From assembly GCF_049977265.1 (NCBI RefSeq), contig NZ_JBMFGQ010000001.1:62001-126000 (forward strand): DNA of 64,000 bases. Reading direction: 5' to 3'. Positions 43,307 through 52,696 of this stretch are shown here, in pieces; the stretch's first letter is position 1, and each line of letters begins with the position of its first letter. A program made the translations under genes and the position numbers. The notes under the pieces are model-generated. The model saw only the letters and a program-made list of their open reading frames with translations, had not been told where the DNA came from and ran no database searches. Source of the stretch: Desulfurella sp049977265 (GTDB lineage: Bacteria; Campylobacterota_A; Desulfurellia; Desulfurellales; Desulfurellaceae).

Positions 43307-44070
43307 TGGAAAGTATTGTATTGATTGTAGTTGTGATTTTTGCTTTGCTTATAATCTTAAATTCTGTTCGTATTGTGCAAGAGTACGACAGGGCTGTGAT
43401 TTTTAGATTAGGTAGAGCAATAGGCGTAAAAGGCCCTGGTTTGATAATCTTGTGGCCAATTATTGACAGCATGGTAAAGGTTTCTTTAAGGATTAATACA
43501 CTGGAAGTGCAACCACAAGATGTAATTACAAAAGACAATATAACAATCAAAATTAATGCGGTAGTTTATTTTAAAGTAGTAGATTCACTAAAAGCAGTAG
43601 TCCAGATAAAAAATTATGCTTATGCAGTGGAACAGCTTGCTCAAACGACTCTTCGTAGCATATGCGGTCAGGCTGAGCTTGATAAACTGCTTTCAGAACG
43701 TGAAAAAGTTAATTCAGAAATCCAGGAAATTCTTGACAAACACACAGATGCCTGGGGTGTAAAAGTAACACTTGTTGAATTAAAACAGATTGATTTACCA
43801 CAGGATATGCAAAGAGCCATGGCGCGCCAGGCTGAAGCAGAAAGAGACAGAAGGGCTAAAATCATTAATGCTGATGGTGAATATCAAGCAGCTGAAAAAT
43901 TAAACGAAGCAGCACGCATTATATCACAAAACCCTATAGCATTACAGCTTAGATACCTTCAAACACTAAATGAGATATCATCAACCAACAACACCACGAC
44001 CATATTACCTATACCTCTTGATATATTAAGGGAAATTGGAAAATCAATATCGGCTAAAGAGTCAAACTAA
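43306..44070 (+). CDS. slipin / stomatin-like SPFH protein
   Basis: 254 residues: one N-terminal membrane anchor (residues 4-22), then an SPFH domain with IVQEYDRAVIFRLGRAIGVKGPG (partly quoted), PQDVITKDNITIKINAVVYF, EQLAQTTLRSICGQAELD, and a coiled region rich in Ala/Glu/Arg (RAMARQAEAERDRRAKIINA). It forms oligomers on the inner membrane and is thought to organise microdomains with NfeD. AAGGAG precedes the ATG by 8 bases. Last gene of the pilB-recG operon. Confidence 0.93.
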   Translation: MESIVLIVVVIFALLIILNSVRIVQEYDRAVIFRLGRAIGVKGPGLIILWPIIDSMVKVSLRINTLEVQPQDVITKDNITIKINAVVYFKVVDSLKAVVQIKNYAYAVEQLAQTTLRSICGQAELDKLLSEREKVNSEIQEILDKHTDAWGVKVTLVELKQIDLPQDMQRAMARQAEAERDRRAKIINADGEYQAAEKLNEAARIISQNPIALQLRYLQTLNEISSTNNTTTILPIPLDILREIGKSISAKESN

Positions 44071-44098
44071 TTAAATTGGGCAACAATATCCATAATTT

Positions 44099-44158
44099 TT
44101 TATAATAGGCGTTTTTTGGCTTGACTTTTTAGACGAACCTAATATATTTATAATAGGC
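44099..44158 (+). repeat. 12-base direct repeat at the Nramp promoter
   Basis: TTTATAATAGGC occurs at 44099-44110 and 44147-44158, 48 bases apart, flanking and overlapping the predicted promoter. Spacing near four and a half helical turns could allow looping or two sites for a metal regulator. Confidence 0.5.
44121..44148 (+). promoter_or_regulatory. promoter of the Nramp-like transporter gene
   Basis: TTGACT (44121-44126), 16 bases, TATATT (44143-44148); the second copy of the 12-base repeat begins within the -10. GGGAG precedes the ATG at 44194. Confidence 0.6.
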
Positions 44159-44193
44159 TAATTAATAATGTAAGTTAGTTTTGGGAGTTTAAA

Positions 44194-45420
44194 ATGAAGC
44201 CAAAAAAAAGCCTTAAAATATGGTTTTTATCATTTTTAGCCGTATTTGGACCTGGTTTTATAGTGATGATTGCGGATATGGATGCAGGTTCAATTACAAC
44301 TGCTTTTGTGTCTGGTGCCAGATATGGATATAAGCTTATACCTCTTCAATTATTACTTATACCATTACTATATGTAGTGCAAGAAATTGCATCAAGGTTA
44401 GGCTGCGTTACAAGCAAAGGCCATGGTGAGCTAATCCGAGAATATTTTGGTGAAAAATGGGCTATTTTTTCAACAATTCTACTTCTTTTTGTAGTTTTTA
44501 GCGCTCTTTTGACAGAATTTTCAGGTATTGCGGCAAGCACTGAAATTATAGGCATACCAAAGTATTACTCAATTATTATAAGTGCAATTTTACTAATTTT
44601 GGTAGCATTAAGTGGCAAATATAAACGCGCAGAAAATATCGCTATTGTGTTTTCGCTTATATCATTTGTTTTTATACCTGCAGCAATAATGTCTAATCCA
44701 GATTATGGTGAAATTGCAAAAAGTTTTATCTCGTCTCAACCAATTAATGACAAAAATTATCTTTTTCTTGTAGCTGCGAATGTAGGTGCAGTAATTATGC
44801 CGTGGATGATTTACTACCAACAAAGTGCTACGGTGGATAAGTGCTTACAATCATGCGATATTAAATTTGCAAAATGGGATACATTAATTGGCAGTTTTGC
44901 TACTCAAATTTTAATGGTGGTAGTAATTATTCTTGGTGCGTCAGTGCTATACAAAGAGCATATCGCTCCAAATAATGCTTATGATTTTACTTTGGCACTT
45001 GTGCCTATTGCAGGGAAATACAGCGCTTCGTTGTTTGCAATTGGTCTTTATGCTTCGAGTATTTTAGCGGCATTTGTCGTATCTATGTCATTTGCGTGGG
45101 CATCTGGTGAAACGTGGAATTTTGGACATACGCTAAACGCTAAATTTAAGCAAGAAAAACTTTTTTATTTTATATACATTGCTCTTGTTGCTTTGAGCGC
45201 TTTAATTATACTTATTCCAAATATACCTCTTGTTACAATCATGGTGGATGTTGAAGCATTTAATGGTTTTGTGTTACCAATTGTGTTAGGCTTTTTAATA
45301 GTTCTTGCAAGCAGCAAAAAGATACTGAAAAATTATTCCTATTCAAAAAGCTATATTAGTATCGTGGCACTTCTTGCTTTAGCAATAGTAATTCTAGGTT
45401 TATACTCTATAATAGCTTAA
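44194..45420 (+). CDS. Nramp-family divalent metal transporter, variant motif
   Basis: 408 residues with about eleven membrane helices. GPGFIVMIADMDAGSITTAF in helix 1 aligns with the Nramp metal motif but reads DAGS in place of DPGN; in helix 6 VIMPWMIYYQQSA stands where Mn/Fe Nramps have MPHN. The metal-binding methionine (of MPW) and the aspartate of helix 1 remain. This fits a distinct bacterial branch of Nramp-related transporters, so manganese/iron selectivity should not be assumed; another divalent ion (Mg or similar) is possible. It stands alone between slipin and the convergent aldo/keto reductase. Confidence 0.8.
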   Translation: MKPKKSLKIWFLSFLAVFGPGFIVMIADMDAGSITTAFVSGARYGYKLIPLQLLLIPLLYVVQEIASRLGCVTSKGHGELIREYFGEKWAIFSTILLLFVVFSALLTEFSGIAASTEIIGIPKYYSIIISAILLILVALSGKYKRAENIAIVFSLISFVFIPAAIMSNPDYGEIAKSFISSQPINDKNYLFLVAANVGAVIMPWMIYYQQSATVDKCLQSCDIKFAKWDTLIGSFATQILMVVVIILGASVLYKEHIAPNNAYDFTLALVPIAGKYSASLFAIGLYASSILAAFVVSMSFAWASGETWNFGHTLNAKFKQEKLFYFIYIALVALSALIILIPNIPLVTIMVDVEAFNGFVLPIVLGFLIVLASSKKILKNYSYSKSYISIVALLALAIVILGLYSIIA

Positions 45421-45468
45421 ACGATAAATATTTATTGAATTCTAATTTTCAATTATAGAAAAAATTTA

Positions 45469-46509
45469 TCAATATTCAAAAGTATCTCTGTTTTGATTTT
45501 GTCTGTCATACATCCATTGTGGATAGAGTGTTTTTGGTCTGGTAACACTCTCTAATGCGTTAATTTCATCATCGTTTAATTTTATGTTTATGCTGTTTAG
45601 GTTATCTTCTAGCTGAGTTATTTTATTTGCTCCAATTATTACAGAAGTTACTTCTTTTTTACTTAAAAGCCATGCAAGCGATAGTTGGGCAATAGATAAA
45701 CCCTTTTGTTTTGCAATATCATCCAATGTTTCAATTAGATCATAGGCTCTTTCATCAATTGGTGGAAAATTAAAATCACTGCGGCGTGCATTTTGTGGTT
45801 TAGAATTTTCTTTTGTATATTTACCAGTTAAAAATCCGCCAGATAAAGGCGACCATGGCAAAAAAGCTAAGTTTTCTTCTTTACACAACGGTAGCAATTC
45901 ATGTTCAACATCACGACCTGCGAGCGAGTAATATGCTTGAAGAGAAACAAATTCAGCTAGATTTTTTGCTTTTGATAAGTAAAGTGCTTTTATTAGGTGC
46001 CTTGCAGACCAATTCGAACAGCCAATATATAGCACTTTACCCATTTTAACAAGATCGTTTAAAGCATCAAGTGTTTCTTCTATACTTGCTAATATGTCCC
46101 ACCCATGAATTTGATATAGATCAATATAGTCAATTTGAAGCCTTTTTAAGCTTGCATCTATGCTTTCAAAAATATGCTTTCTTGAAAGGCCAATATTATT
46201 TATATCACCTTTGTTTTCAAACGCTTTAATGCTTGATCCGCTCCTCACTTTTGTTGCTATAACTATTTCATGCCTGTTTAAACCTAATTTTTTGATAACA
46301 TTACCTAAAATTGTCTCTGATTCTCCAAATGAGTAAACATCAGCTGTATCAAAAAAATTAACTCCAGCATTTACTGCTTTTTTTACCAATTCTAAAGCTA
46401 ATTCTTCATTTACCGCACCAATGTTATAAAAATTAGAACCGAATGTCATAGTGCCCAAACACAACTGTGATACTTTTAGTGCCGTTTTGCCAAATTTTTT
46501 ATACTTCAT
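45469..46509 (-). CDS. aldo/keto reductase
   Basis: 346 residues, (beta/alpha)8 fold. GTMTFGSNF, the catalytic tetrad residues in FDTADVYSFGESE (Asp, Tyr), ATKVRSG (Lys) and YQIHGWD (His), and the NADPH-binding end SVIIGANKITQLEDNL. Similar to YajO/YeaE/potassium-channel-beta-type reductases; the carbonyl substrate is unknown. It has its own upstream region of 326 bases holding a large palindrome but no recognised gene. Confidence 0.9.
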   Translation of the reverse strand: MKYKKFGKTALKVSQLCLGTMTFGSNFYNIGAVNEELALELVKKAVNAGVNFFDTADVYSFGESETILGNVIKKLGLNRHEIVIATKVRSGSSIKAFENKGDINNIGLSRKHIFESIDASLKRLQIDYIDLYQIHGWDILASIEETLDALNDLVKMGKVLYIGCSNWSARHLIKALYLSKAKNLAEFVSLQAYYSLAGRDVEHELLPLCKEENLAFLPWSPLSGGFLTGKYTKENSKPQNARRSDFNFPPIDERAYDLIETLDDIAKQKGLSIAQLSLAWLLSKKEVTSVIIGANKITQLEDNLNSINIKLNDDEINALESVTRPKTLYPQWMYDRQNQNRDTFEY

Positions 46510-46615
46510 AAAACCTCCCTTTTAGATTATCTTTCAAATATATTGTTATATTTAGATTTTTCAAGCTTTCATTGTTAAAATAATTAATTAGGTTGAAGTA
46601 TATCTTTAAAAGAAT

Positions 46616-46646
46616 TAATATCATATACATGATGTATATTATATTA
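46616..46646. promoter_or_regulatory. 31-base palindrome upstream of the aldo/keto reductase
   Basis: The 326-base gap 46510-46835 holds no gene that I can support. In it TAATATcATATACAT-g-ATGTATATtATATTA is symmetric about base 46631, with 14 of 15 base pairs matching (the mismatch is C/T at position 7 of the arm). It ends about 107 bases upstream of the aldo/keto reductase start; glycerate kinase is transcribed away on the other side. Length and symmetry suggest an operator for a dimeric regulator or a cruciform-prone site. Confidence 0.45.
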
Positions 46647-46835
46647 TTACCTGCTTTATGGGAAAGGTAAAATTTTTAGAATATGCATGTGAACATAAAC
46701 TTAAAAAGGTATTTTTGTAACAGCATCAACACACACAAAACATAGAATCTATAATGTAGAATAAGATTTGTTAATCTACGACATTTTGGCAGTTGTGTTG
46801 TATAACTAAAGTTTTTAGTTTTTTGACATAGAACT

Positions 46836-47951
46836 CTAAGTATACTTTTTTTTCCAAATAAGTAATTTAGCTAATTCGTGTACAGTGGAGCTAAGCAGTA
46901 TATTGGTATTAGTTATTGATTCTTTTGTTGATAAGGGTTTGTGTGTAATACTTAACGCAATATCAATAACCTCTTCATAAGTATTTCTATCGGATATGCT
47001 TCCAGCCAAGGCAATAGTTAAACCTGATGGGTTTATATTTTTGAATCTTTTTGCCACGCGGTATGGGGCTTTACCGCAAGCAGTTTGTTTGTCTAAAGCG
47101 CCCTCACCTGTAAACAAAACATCGGATTTGGCAGCTTTCTTATTAAAATTACCCAAATCCATAAACAATTCAGCTCCTGGTTTTAGTATAGCACCTAGAT
47201 AGGCACACGCAAAACCTCCAATGCCGCCAGCTGCACCTGCTCCTTCTAAATTGCTAATATCAATATTAAAAAATTTTTTTGTAGTTTCATTAAAATGCGC
47301 AAGGCCTGATTCTAAAAATTCAACCATTGTAGGATCAGCTCCTTTTTGCGGGCCAAATATATTTGCAGCGCCATTTGGTCCAAGCAAAGGATTGATGACA
47401 TCGCTTGCAATTGTAATTTTGGGGAAAGTAAGTGCGCTTTTAACTATCGTTTTTATATTTTTTAGTGATTCACCACCCATCCATGAAGGATTGCCTTTTG
47501 CGTCAAGAAACTTAAAATCTAATGCAGCTAGCATGCCAATGCCGCCATCAACAGTAGCAGAGCCGCCAATGCCAAGGATAATCTCCTGTGCACCTTCTTG
47601 GATAGCTTTTTTTATAAGCATACCTGTGCCAAAAGAGGTTGTTTTAAGTGGGTTTCTTTCTTCCAAATTTATCAAAGCAAGACCACTTGCTTTTGCCATC
47701 TCAATTATGGCAATTTTGTCAAACCATGCAATTGGAGCTTTAATTGGCCTAAATAATGGATCATACGTTTCATAGAATTCTGTTTTTGCACCCATTGAAG
47801 TAGCAACATCTATTGTACCATCTCCCCCATCTGCTATGTAGCATTTTTCTACTTCAAAACCAAAATTTGACAATTTTTCTGCAACTATGTTTGTAGCTAA
47901 TACTGTTGATATTGCACCCTTAAATGCATTTATACTAACTAAAGCTTTCAT
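46836..47951 (-). CDS. glycerate kinase
   Basis: Phosphorylates glycerate, usually to 2-phosphoglycerate in the GarK-type family. 371 residues with SINAFKGAISTVLATNIVAE (the common start SxDSFKGS-like), ADGGDGTIDVA, GIGGSATVDGGIGMLAALD, AGAAGGIGGF and FTGEGALDKQTACGKAP. Position of the phosphate added is not certain from sequence. It is transcribed from its own promoter just upstream. Confidence 0.92.
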   Translation of the reverse strand: MKALVSINAFKGAISTVLATNIVAEKLSNFGFEVEKCYIADGGDGTIDVATSMGAKTEFYETYDPLFRPIKAPIAWFDKIAIIEMAKASGLALINLEERNPLKTTSFGTGMLIKKAIQEGAQEIILGIGGSATVDGGIGMLAALDFKFLDAKGNPSWMGGESLKNIKTIVKSALTFPKITIASDVINPLLGPNGAANIFGPQKGADPTMVEFLESGLAHFNETTKKFFNIDISNLEGAGAAGGIGGFACAYLGAILKPGAELFMDLGNFNKKAAKSDVLFTGEGALDKQTACGKAPYRVAKRFKNINPSGLTIALAGSISDRNTYEEVIDIALSITHKPLSTKESITNTNILLSSTVHELAKLLIWKKKYT

Positions 47952-48005
47952 AATGCCCTTCCTTATAAATTAAAACCAACTTGTTTTATTCACTTATACT
48001 AGCAG

Positions 48006-48034
48006 ATTATATTTGTAAAAATTAAATAAGTCAA
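48006..48034 (-). promoter_or_regulatory. promoter of the glycerate kinase gene
   Basis: Reverse strand TTGACT (48034-48029), 17 bases, TATAAT (48011-48006); close to consensus and 55 bases upstream of the start. Confidence 0.75.
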
Positions 48035-48043
48035 GGTTTTATG

Positions 48044-48496
48044 CTAACTTTTGACAAACTTTTTAACAAGCTCAAGCGCTTCTTGCGCGTCTTTGGCAAA
48101 GAGCATACCTTTAATATTCCACGAACATTCAAGTCCAATGACAATCTTTTTTAAATTCAAAGCAGCAGAGATTTCATTTAACGTACCATAGCTTCCTTCA
48201 ATAGCAATAATACAATCTGCACTTTGTACTATACAAAAATTTCTAGCGTATCCCATACCAGATGCAATAGGAATTTTTATATAGGGATTTGCGTTTTTTT
48301 TGTCTTTATCTGGTAAAATACCTACAGTTAGACCATCATGGTCAAAAGCACCTTTGCTAGAGGCTTCCATAACACCCTCTAGTCCGCCGCACACCAGTAC
48401 AAAATTATTTAAAGCTATGAGTTTTCCGGCCTCATAGGCAATGGCTTTTGCTTTTTCAGTTGCTTTTTGAGAGCCTATTACGCCTATTAGATACAT
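48044..48496 (-). CDS. SLOG/LOG-like Rossmann protein (TIGR00725-type)
   Basis: 150 residues: YLIGVIGSQKATEKAKAIAYE (first strand-loop-helix), LVCGGLEGVMEASSKGAFDH and the ligand-binding GGLEGVMEA and EGSYGTLNEISAALNL segments. These are relatives of cytokinin-LOG and DprA-type nucleotide-binding proteins; function not established. It starts 41 bases before the end of uvrA, in a different frame, an unusually long overlap that I accept because the first beta strand of the fold lies inside it. Glycerate kinase has its own promoter directly after its stop. Confidence 0.82.
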   Translation of the reverse strand: MYLIGVIGSQKATEKAKAIAYEAGKLIALNNFVLVCGGLEGVMEASSKGAFDHDGLTVGILPDKDKKNANPYIKIPIASGMGYARNFCIVQSADCIIAIEGSYGTLNEISAALNLKKIVIGLECSWNIKGMLFAKDAQEALELVKKFVKS

Positions 48497-51293
48497 TTGG
48501 CTCCTCCAGTTTTTCTTTTAAATATTTACCCGTAATAGATTTTGGGTTTTTTGCAATTTCGTCAGGTGTACCTTTTGCCACTACTTGTCCACCTTTATCA
48601 CCACCGCCTACACCCATATCGATTATATAATCTGCACTCTTTAAAATATCTAAATCGTGTTCAATGATGATAATGCTATGGCCGTTATCTATAAGTCTAT
48701 TTATTACTTGAAGCAATTTTTTTATATCATCTGGATGCAAACCGCGTGAAGGTTCATCGAATAAATATAGCGTTTTTTTGTTTTGTGGGACAATTAATTC
48801 TTTTGCAAGTTTTATACGTTGCGCTTCTCCACCTGAAAGGGTAGTTGCGTTTTGACCTAATTTTATATATCCTAATCCAATATCTTTTAATACACCTAAT
48901 TTATTTTTTATTTTTGGTACATTGATAAAAAATTCATACGCTTCGTCTACACTCATATCAAGTATATCGGCTATATTTTTGTCTTTGTAATAAACAGATA
49001 ATGTTGATTCATTGTACCTTTTACCGTTGCAGGTTTCGCAAAGTACATATACGTCGGGTAAAAATTGCATTTCTACTTTTATGTAACCTTCACCTTTACA
49101 TTTTTCACATCTACCACCTACCACATTAAAACTGAAGCGAGAAGCGTTAAAACCCAATACTTTTGCCTGGGTAACGCTTGCAAATAGCTCTCTAATATCA
49201 GTAAAAACAGATGTGTACGTTGCTGGGTTTGATCTTGGTGTTCTGCCGATAGGTGATTGGTTGATTGCACTTACGCGTTCAAGCAATTTATAGTTTTCTA
49301 TATCACCAAAAAAACTATCTTGAGGTATTGTATCTTCGATTAACTTTTCTTCTTCGTTTGATATGATTTTTTTATTTTCTAAAAATTGAAGTTTTTCTTT
49401 TAATTTATTGTACAGAAAATCAAACACTAAGCTTGACTTGCCACTACCTGAAACTCCACTTACGCCAACCAAACATCCAAGTGGTATATCAACGTTTAAA
49501 TTTTTTATATTATGTACATTGACATTTTTTAGCTGAATAAAATTTTTAATTTTTCTTGTTTTTCTTATTTCTATAGCAAGTTTGCCAGAAATATATTTTC
49601 CTGTTAGAGAGTTTTCGTTTTCTAATATTTCTTTTATTGTTCCTTGTGCACATACCTTGCCACCCAAAAGGCCACTCTTGGGGCCAATGTCTAAAATGTA
49701 GTCGCTGTTTTTTATGAGAAACTCGTTGTGTTCAACCATTAGAATCGTATTACCAAGATCGCGCAAATCTTTTAAGATTTTTATAAGTTTTTCTGTTTCC
49801 GATGGATGCAAACCAATAGAAGGTTCATCAAGACAGTATGTAACGCCACTTAAAGATGTACCAATTTGTGTTGCTAGTTTTACTCTTTGGGCTTCGCCAC
49901 CAGAGAGTGTTGCGGTACTTCTTGAAAGCGAAAGATAATCTAAATTTAAATCAACAAGAAACTGCAATCTTTTTATTATTTCAGTTAGCGGATTTTTTGC
50001 AATTTGTTTTTGGTTAGGTGTTAGATTTTTTTCTAAACTTTTAAAAAAATCAAGTGCTTTATCTATTCTTAAATTTGTCACCTCAATGATATTTAGATTA
50101 TTTATTTTAGCCGACAGGCTCTCTTTGTTTAATCTAAATCCTTTGCAGTCTGGACATACAACAGTCTCATTAAGGTAAGCATTTTGACTTGCAAAAAAAA
50201 TATCAGATTCAAAAAAACGATGCACCATGGCAATAATTCCGTCAAAGTCTCCACTTCCAAAAAAAATGTAATCTTTTTGATTACTGGATAAATCTTTAAA
50301 TGGCACATATGCATCTATGCCAAATGATTTGCATTTTTGAATAATATATTCTTTTGCTTGAGCATATCGTGGTCTTGAAAATGGTTTTATTGCGCCTTCT
50401 TTTATAGACAAAGCTTCATTCACCAAAGCTTCAACTTTTAGTTTGTTTACAAAACCAAGTCCATGGCATGTGGGGCATGCGCCAAGCGGAGAATTAAAAG
50501 AAAAACTCTGAGCATTTTTTGCGGAGTAGTTTATATTGCATACAGGGCAGCTAAATTCAGTAGAGTATACGTCAATTGAATTTGTCTGTATATCTTTTGT
50601 ATAAATTGTTTTTGAATTTTTTAATGCCAATTCCACAGATTGTTGAATGCGTTCTTTTGAGTTTTCGTCCACAATAATTCTATCTACAACTAAAAAAATT
50701 GTATGTTTTTTGTTTTTATCCAATTTTAGTGGCTCATCAAGCGTGTATTCGATGTCATCTGCAATAATTCTTAAAAAGCCTTGCTTTGAAAGAAGGCTAA
50801 ACTCTTGACTAAACTCGCCTTTTTTATTTATTGCTATTGGTCGCATTATAAGTATTTTTTTACCCTGGAGACCGTAAATTTTATCGACAATTGCCTGCGG
50901 TGTTTGTTGTTCTATTTTGCGACCGCAGTTATAACAGTAATACTCTGCAAAATTTGCCCAGATAAGCCTGATATAATCGTAAATTTCTGTAGTTGTGCCA
51001 ACAGTAGAGCGGCTATTGGATGAAAGTTTTTGATCAATACTTATAGAAGGTGATAATCCAGTTATAGAATCGACATTGCTTTTTTCTAGTTTTTCTAAAA
51101 ATTGGCGCGTATAGGCCGATAGTGACTCTATGTATCTACGCTGACCTTCTGCATAGACTATATCAAAAACAATTGTTGATTTTCCAGAACCAGATGGACC
51201 CACAAAACTTACAATTTTGAATTTGGGAATTTCGATATCAATATTTTTTAGATTGTGTTGTTTTGCGCCTTTGATAAATATATAATCTAACAT
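48456..51293 (-). CDS. uvrA: excinuclease ABC subunit UvrA
   Basis: Damage sensor of nucleotide excision repair. 945 residues: two ABC ATPase halves with Walker A GPSGSGKST (32-40) and GVSGSGKSS, signature LSGGEAQRVKLA and LSGGEAQRIKLAKE, first zinc finger with CPVCNINY and CPTCHGLG, second zinc finger with CEKCKGEGYI and CETCNGKRYN. Length is typical. Lies 5 bases downstream of dnaB, so the ribosomal/replication operon continues into DNA repair. Confidence 0.97.
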   Translation of the reverse strand: MLDYIFIKGAKQHNLKNIDIEIPKFKIVSFVGPSGSGKSTIVFDIVYAEGQRRYIESLSAYTRQFLEKLEKSNVDSITGLSPSISIDQKLSSNSRSTVGTTTEIYDYIRLIWANFAEYYCYNCGRKIEQQTPQAIVDKIYGLQGKKILIMRPIAINKKGEFSQEFSLLSKQGFLRIIADDIEYTLDEPLKLDKNKKHTIFLVVDRIIVDENSKERIQQSVELALKNSKTIYTKDIQTNSIDVYSTEFSCPVCNINYSAKNAQSFSFNSPLGACPTCHGLGFVNKLKVEALVNEALSIKEGAIKPFSRPRYAQAKEYIIQKCKSFGIDAYVPFKDLSSNQKDYIFFGSGDFDGIIAMVHRFFESDIFFASQNAYLNETVVCPDCKGFRLNKESLSAKINNLNIIEVTNLRIDKALDFFKSLEKNLTPNQKQIAKNPLTEIIKRLQFLVDLNLDYLSLSRSTATLSGGEAQRVKLATQIGTSLSGVTYCLDEPSIGLHPSETEKLIKILKDLRDLGNTILMVEHNEFLIKNSDYILDIGPKSGLLGGKVCAQGTIKEILENENSLTGKYISGKLAIEIRKTRKIKNFIQLKNVNVHNIKNLNVDIPLGCLVGVSGVSGSGKSSLVFDFLYNKLKEKLQFLENKKIISNEEEKLIEDTIPQDSFFGDIENYKLLERVSAINQSPIGRTPRSNPATYTSVFTDIRELFASVTQAKVLGFNASRFSFNVVGGRCEKCKGEGYIKVEMQFLPDVYVLCETCNGKRYNESTLSVYYKDKNIADILDMSVDEAYEFFINVPKIKNKLGVLKDIGLGYIKLGQNATTLSGGEAQRIKLAKELIVPQNKKTLYLFDEPSRGLHPDDIKKLLQVINRLIDNGHSIIIIEHDLDILKSADYIIDMGVGGGDKGGQVVAKGTPDEIAKNPKSITGKYLKEKLEEPNVSNRRNRLSKSN

Positions 51294-51298
51294 ATGAT

Positions 51299-52696
51299 TT
51301 AGTATTCTTCATACTCGCTTACGTTTTTGTAAAATTTTTCTACATTTTCTTGGTCAGTCAGGTTTTTAAAGGTTGTGGTGTCTTTATGGAATAGCAATTC
51401 AATGGTGCCAGTAGGGCCGTTTCTGTGTTTTGCAACGTTAATTTCTGCTATAGTTTGCGGGGGCTTATCTTGAACTTTTTTGTATGCGTCTTCCCTGTAT
51501 ATAAACACAACAACATCTGCATCTTGTTCAATGGATCCAGACTCTCGCAAATCAGACATCATTGGACGTTTATTGTCTCTTTGCTCAACGCTTCTATTTA
51601 ATTGAGATAGTGCCAATATAGGAATATCCAACTCTTTTGCTAAAATTTTGAGTGAACGAGATATCTCTGACACTTCCTGCACGCGATTTTCTCTTTTTAA
51701 ACCCTCAATAAGTTGCAAGTAGTCTATAATTAAAAAATCTATATTACGCTCTATTTTTAACTTTCTCGCTTTTGTTCGTATATCAAGGCTTGTAATTAAT
51801 GAAGAATCATCAATATATATGTGTAAATCTCTGGTTTTATCAATAGTTTTTACGATTAAATTCCATTCACTTGTACTTAGCTTTCCAGATTTTACTTTTT
51901 GAAAAGGAAGATCGCTCAAAGAAGAAAGAATTCTCATTGCAATTTGCCTGTAAGTCATTTCTAAGCTAAATATGCCTACAGATAAGTTTCGTCGAATGGC
52001 CATATTTGTAGCTATATTGACAGCGAAAGCAGTTTTTCCCATGCTCGGTCTTGCTGCAAGTATAATTAGATCTCCCCTTTGAAAGCCATTTAGGATTCTG
52101 TCTATTTCGATAAAGCCCGAAGGTAGCCCGGTTACATCAGAGTTTCTTTGTCTTAGATTTTGTATTAAATCTCTAATTTCATCTCCGACGTCATTTAGAG
52201 ATTTATAGCTTTCTGTTTTTTTGGTTGATATATTGAATATTTTTTTTTCCGCAAGGTTTAGAATTTCTTCCGTTTCAAGCGTATCAGCGTAGCAGGCGTC
52301 GGCTATTTCTTGTGAAGCAAAAATTAACTCTCTTAAAACGCTTTTTTGGTAAATAATTTTTGCATAATACGAAACATTGGAAGCGTTTGGAAGGTATTCT
52401 GTAATTTCAATTAAATAATCCATACCCCCAATAGTATCTAGTTGAGCGCCTAGGTGATTTGCTATGATTATATGGTCAAATCCTATGCCTTTTGCGTAAA
52501 GCGAAAGCATCGCTTGAAAAATTAACGCGTTTCTTTTGTCGTAAAAATGCTCATAAGTAGCATATTCTAAGGCCACGCCAATTTTTGAGTTATCTAAAAA
52601 CAAGGCAGAAAGCAAAGCTTTTTCTGCCTCATATGCATTTGGTAATTCTATAGAAGAAAGTTTAGAAATTTGCTTAAAAGACGAATCAATTTTCAT
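51299..52696 (-). CDS. dnaB: replicative DNA helicase DnaB
   Basis: Hexameric fork helicase. 465 residues: N-terminal collar domain (ELPNAYEAEKALLSALFLD), linker, then RecA-like domain with Walker A ILAARPSMGKTAFAVNIA, Walker B FLIIDYLQLI, and LSQLNRSVEQRDNKRPMMSDLRESGSIEQDAD (partly quoted). No intein insertion. Starts within the rplI end (11-base overlap), in the conserved rpsF-ssb-rpsR-rplI-dnaB order. Confidence 0.96.
   Translation of the reverse strand: MKIDSSFKQISKLSSIELPNAYEAEKALLSALFLDNSKIGVALEYATYEHFYDKRNALIFQAMLSLYAKGIGFDHIIIANHLGAQLDTIGGMDYLIEITEYLPNASNVSYYAKIIYQKSVLRELIFASQEIADACYADTLETEEILNLAEKKIFNISTKKTESYKSLNDVGDEIRDLIQNLRQRNSDVTGLPSGFIEIDRILNGFQRGDLIILAARPSMGKTAFAVNIATNMAIRRNLSVGIFSLEMTYRQIAMRILSSLSDLPFQKVKSGKLSTSEWNLIVKTIDKTRDLHIYIDDSSLITSLDIRTKARKLKIERNIDFLIIDYLQLIEGLKRENRVQEVSEISRSLKILAKELDIPILALSQLNRSVEQRDNKRPMMSDLRESGSIEQDADVVVFIYREDAYKKVQDKPPQTIAEINVAKHRNGPTGTIELLFHKDTTTFKNLTDQENVEKFYKNVSEYEEY

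Noticed and set aside
46658..46720. 20-codon open frame (MGKVKFLEYACEHKLKK...) in the gap before the glycerate kinase
   Set aside because: Too short, no recognisable family and no Shine-Dalgarno; could be a remnant but cannot be supported.
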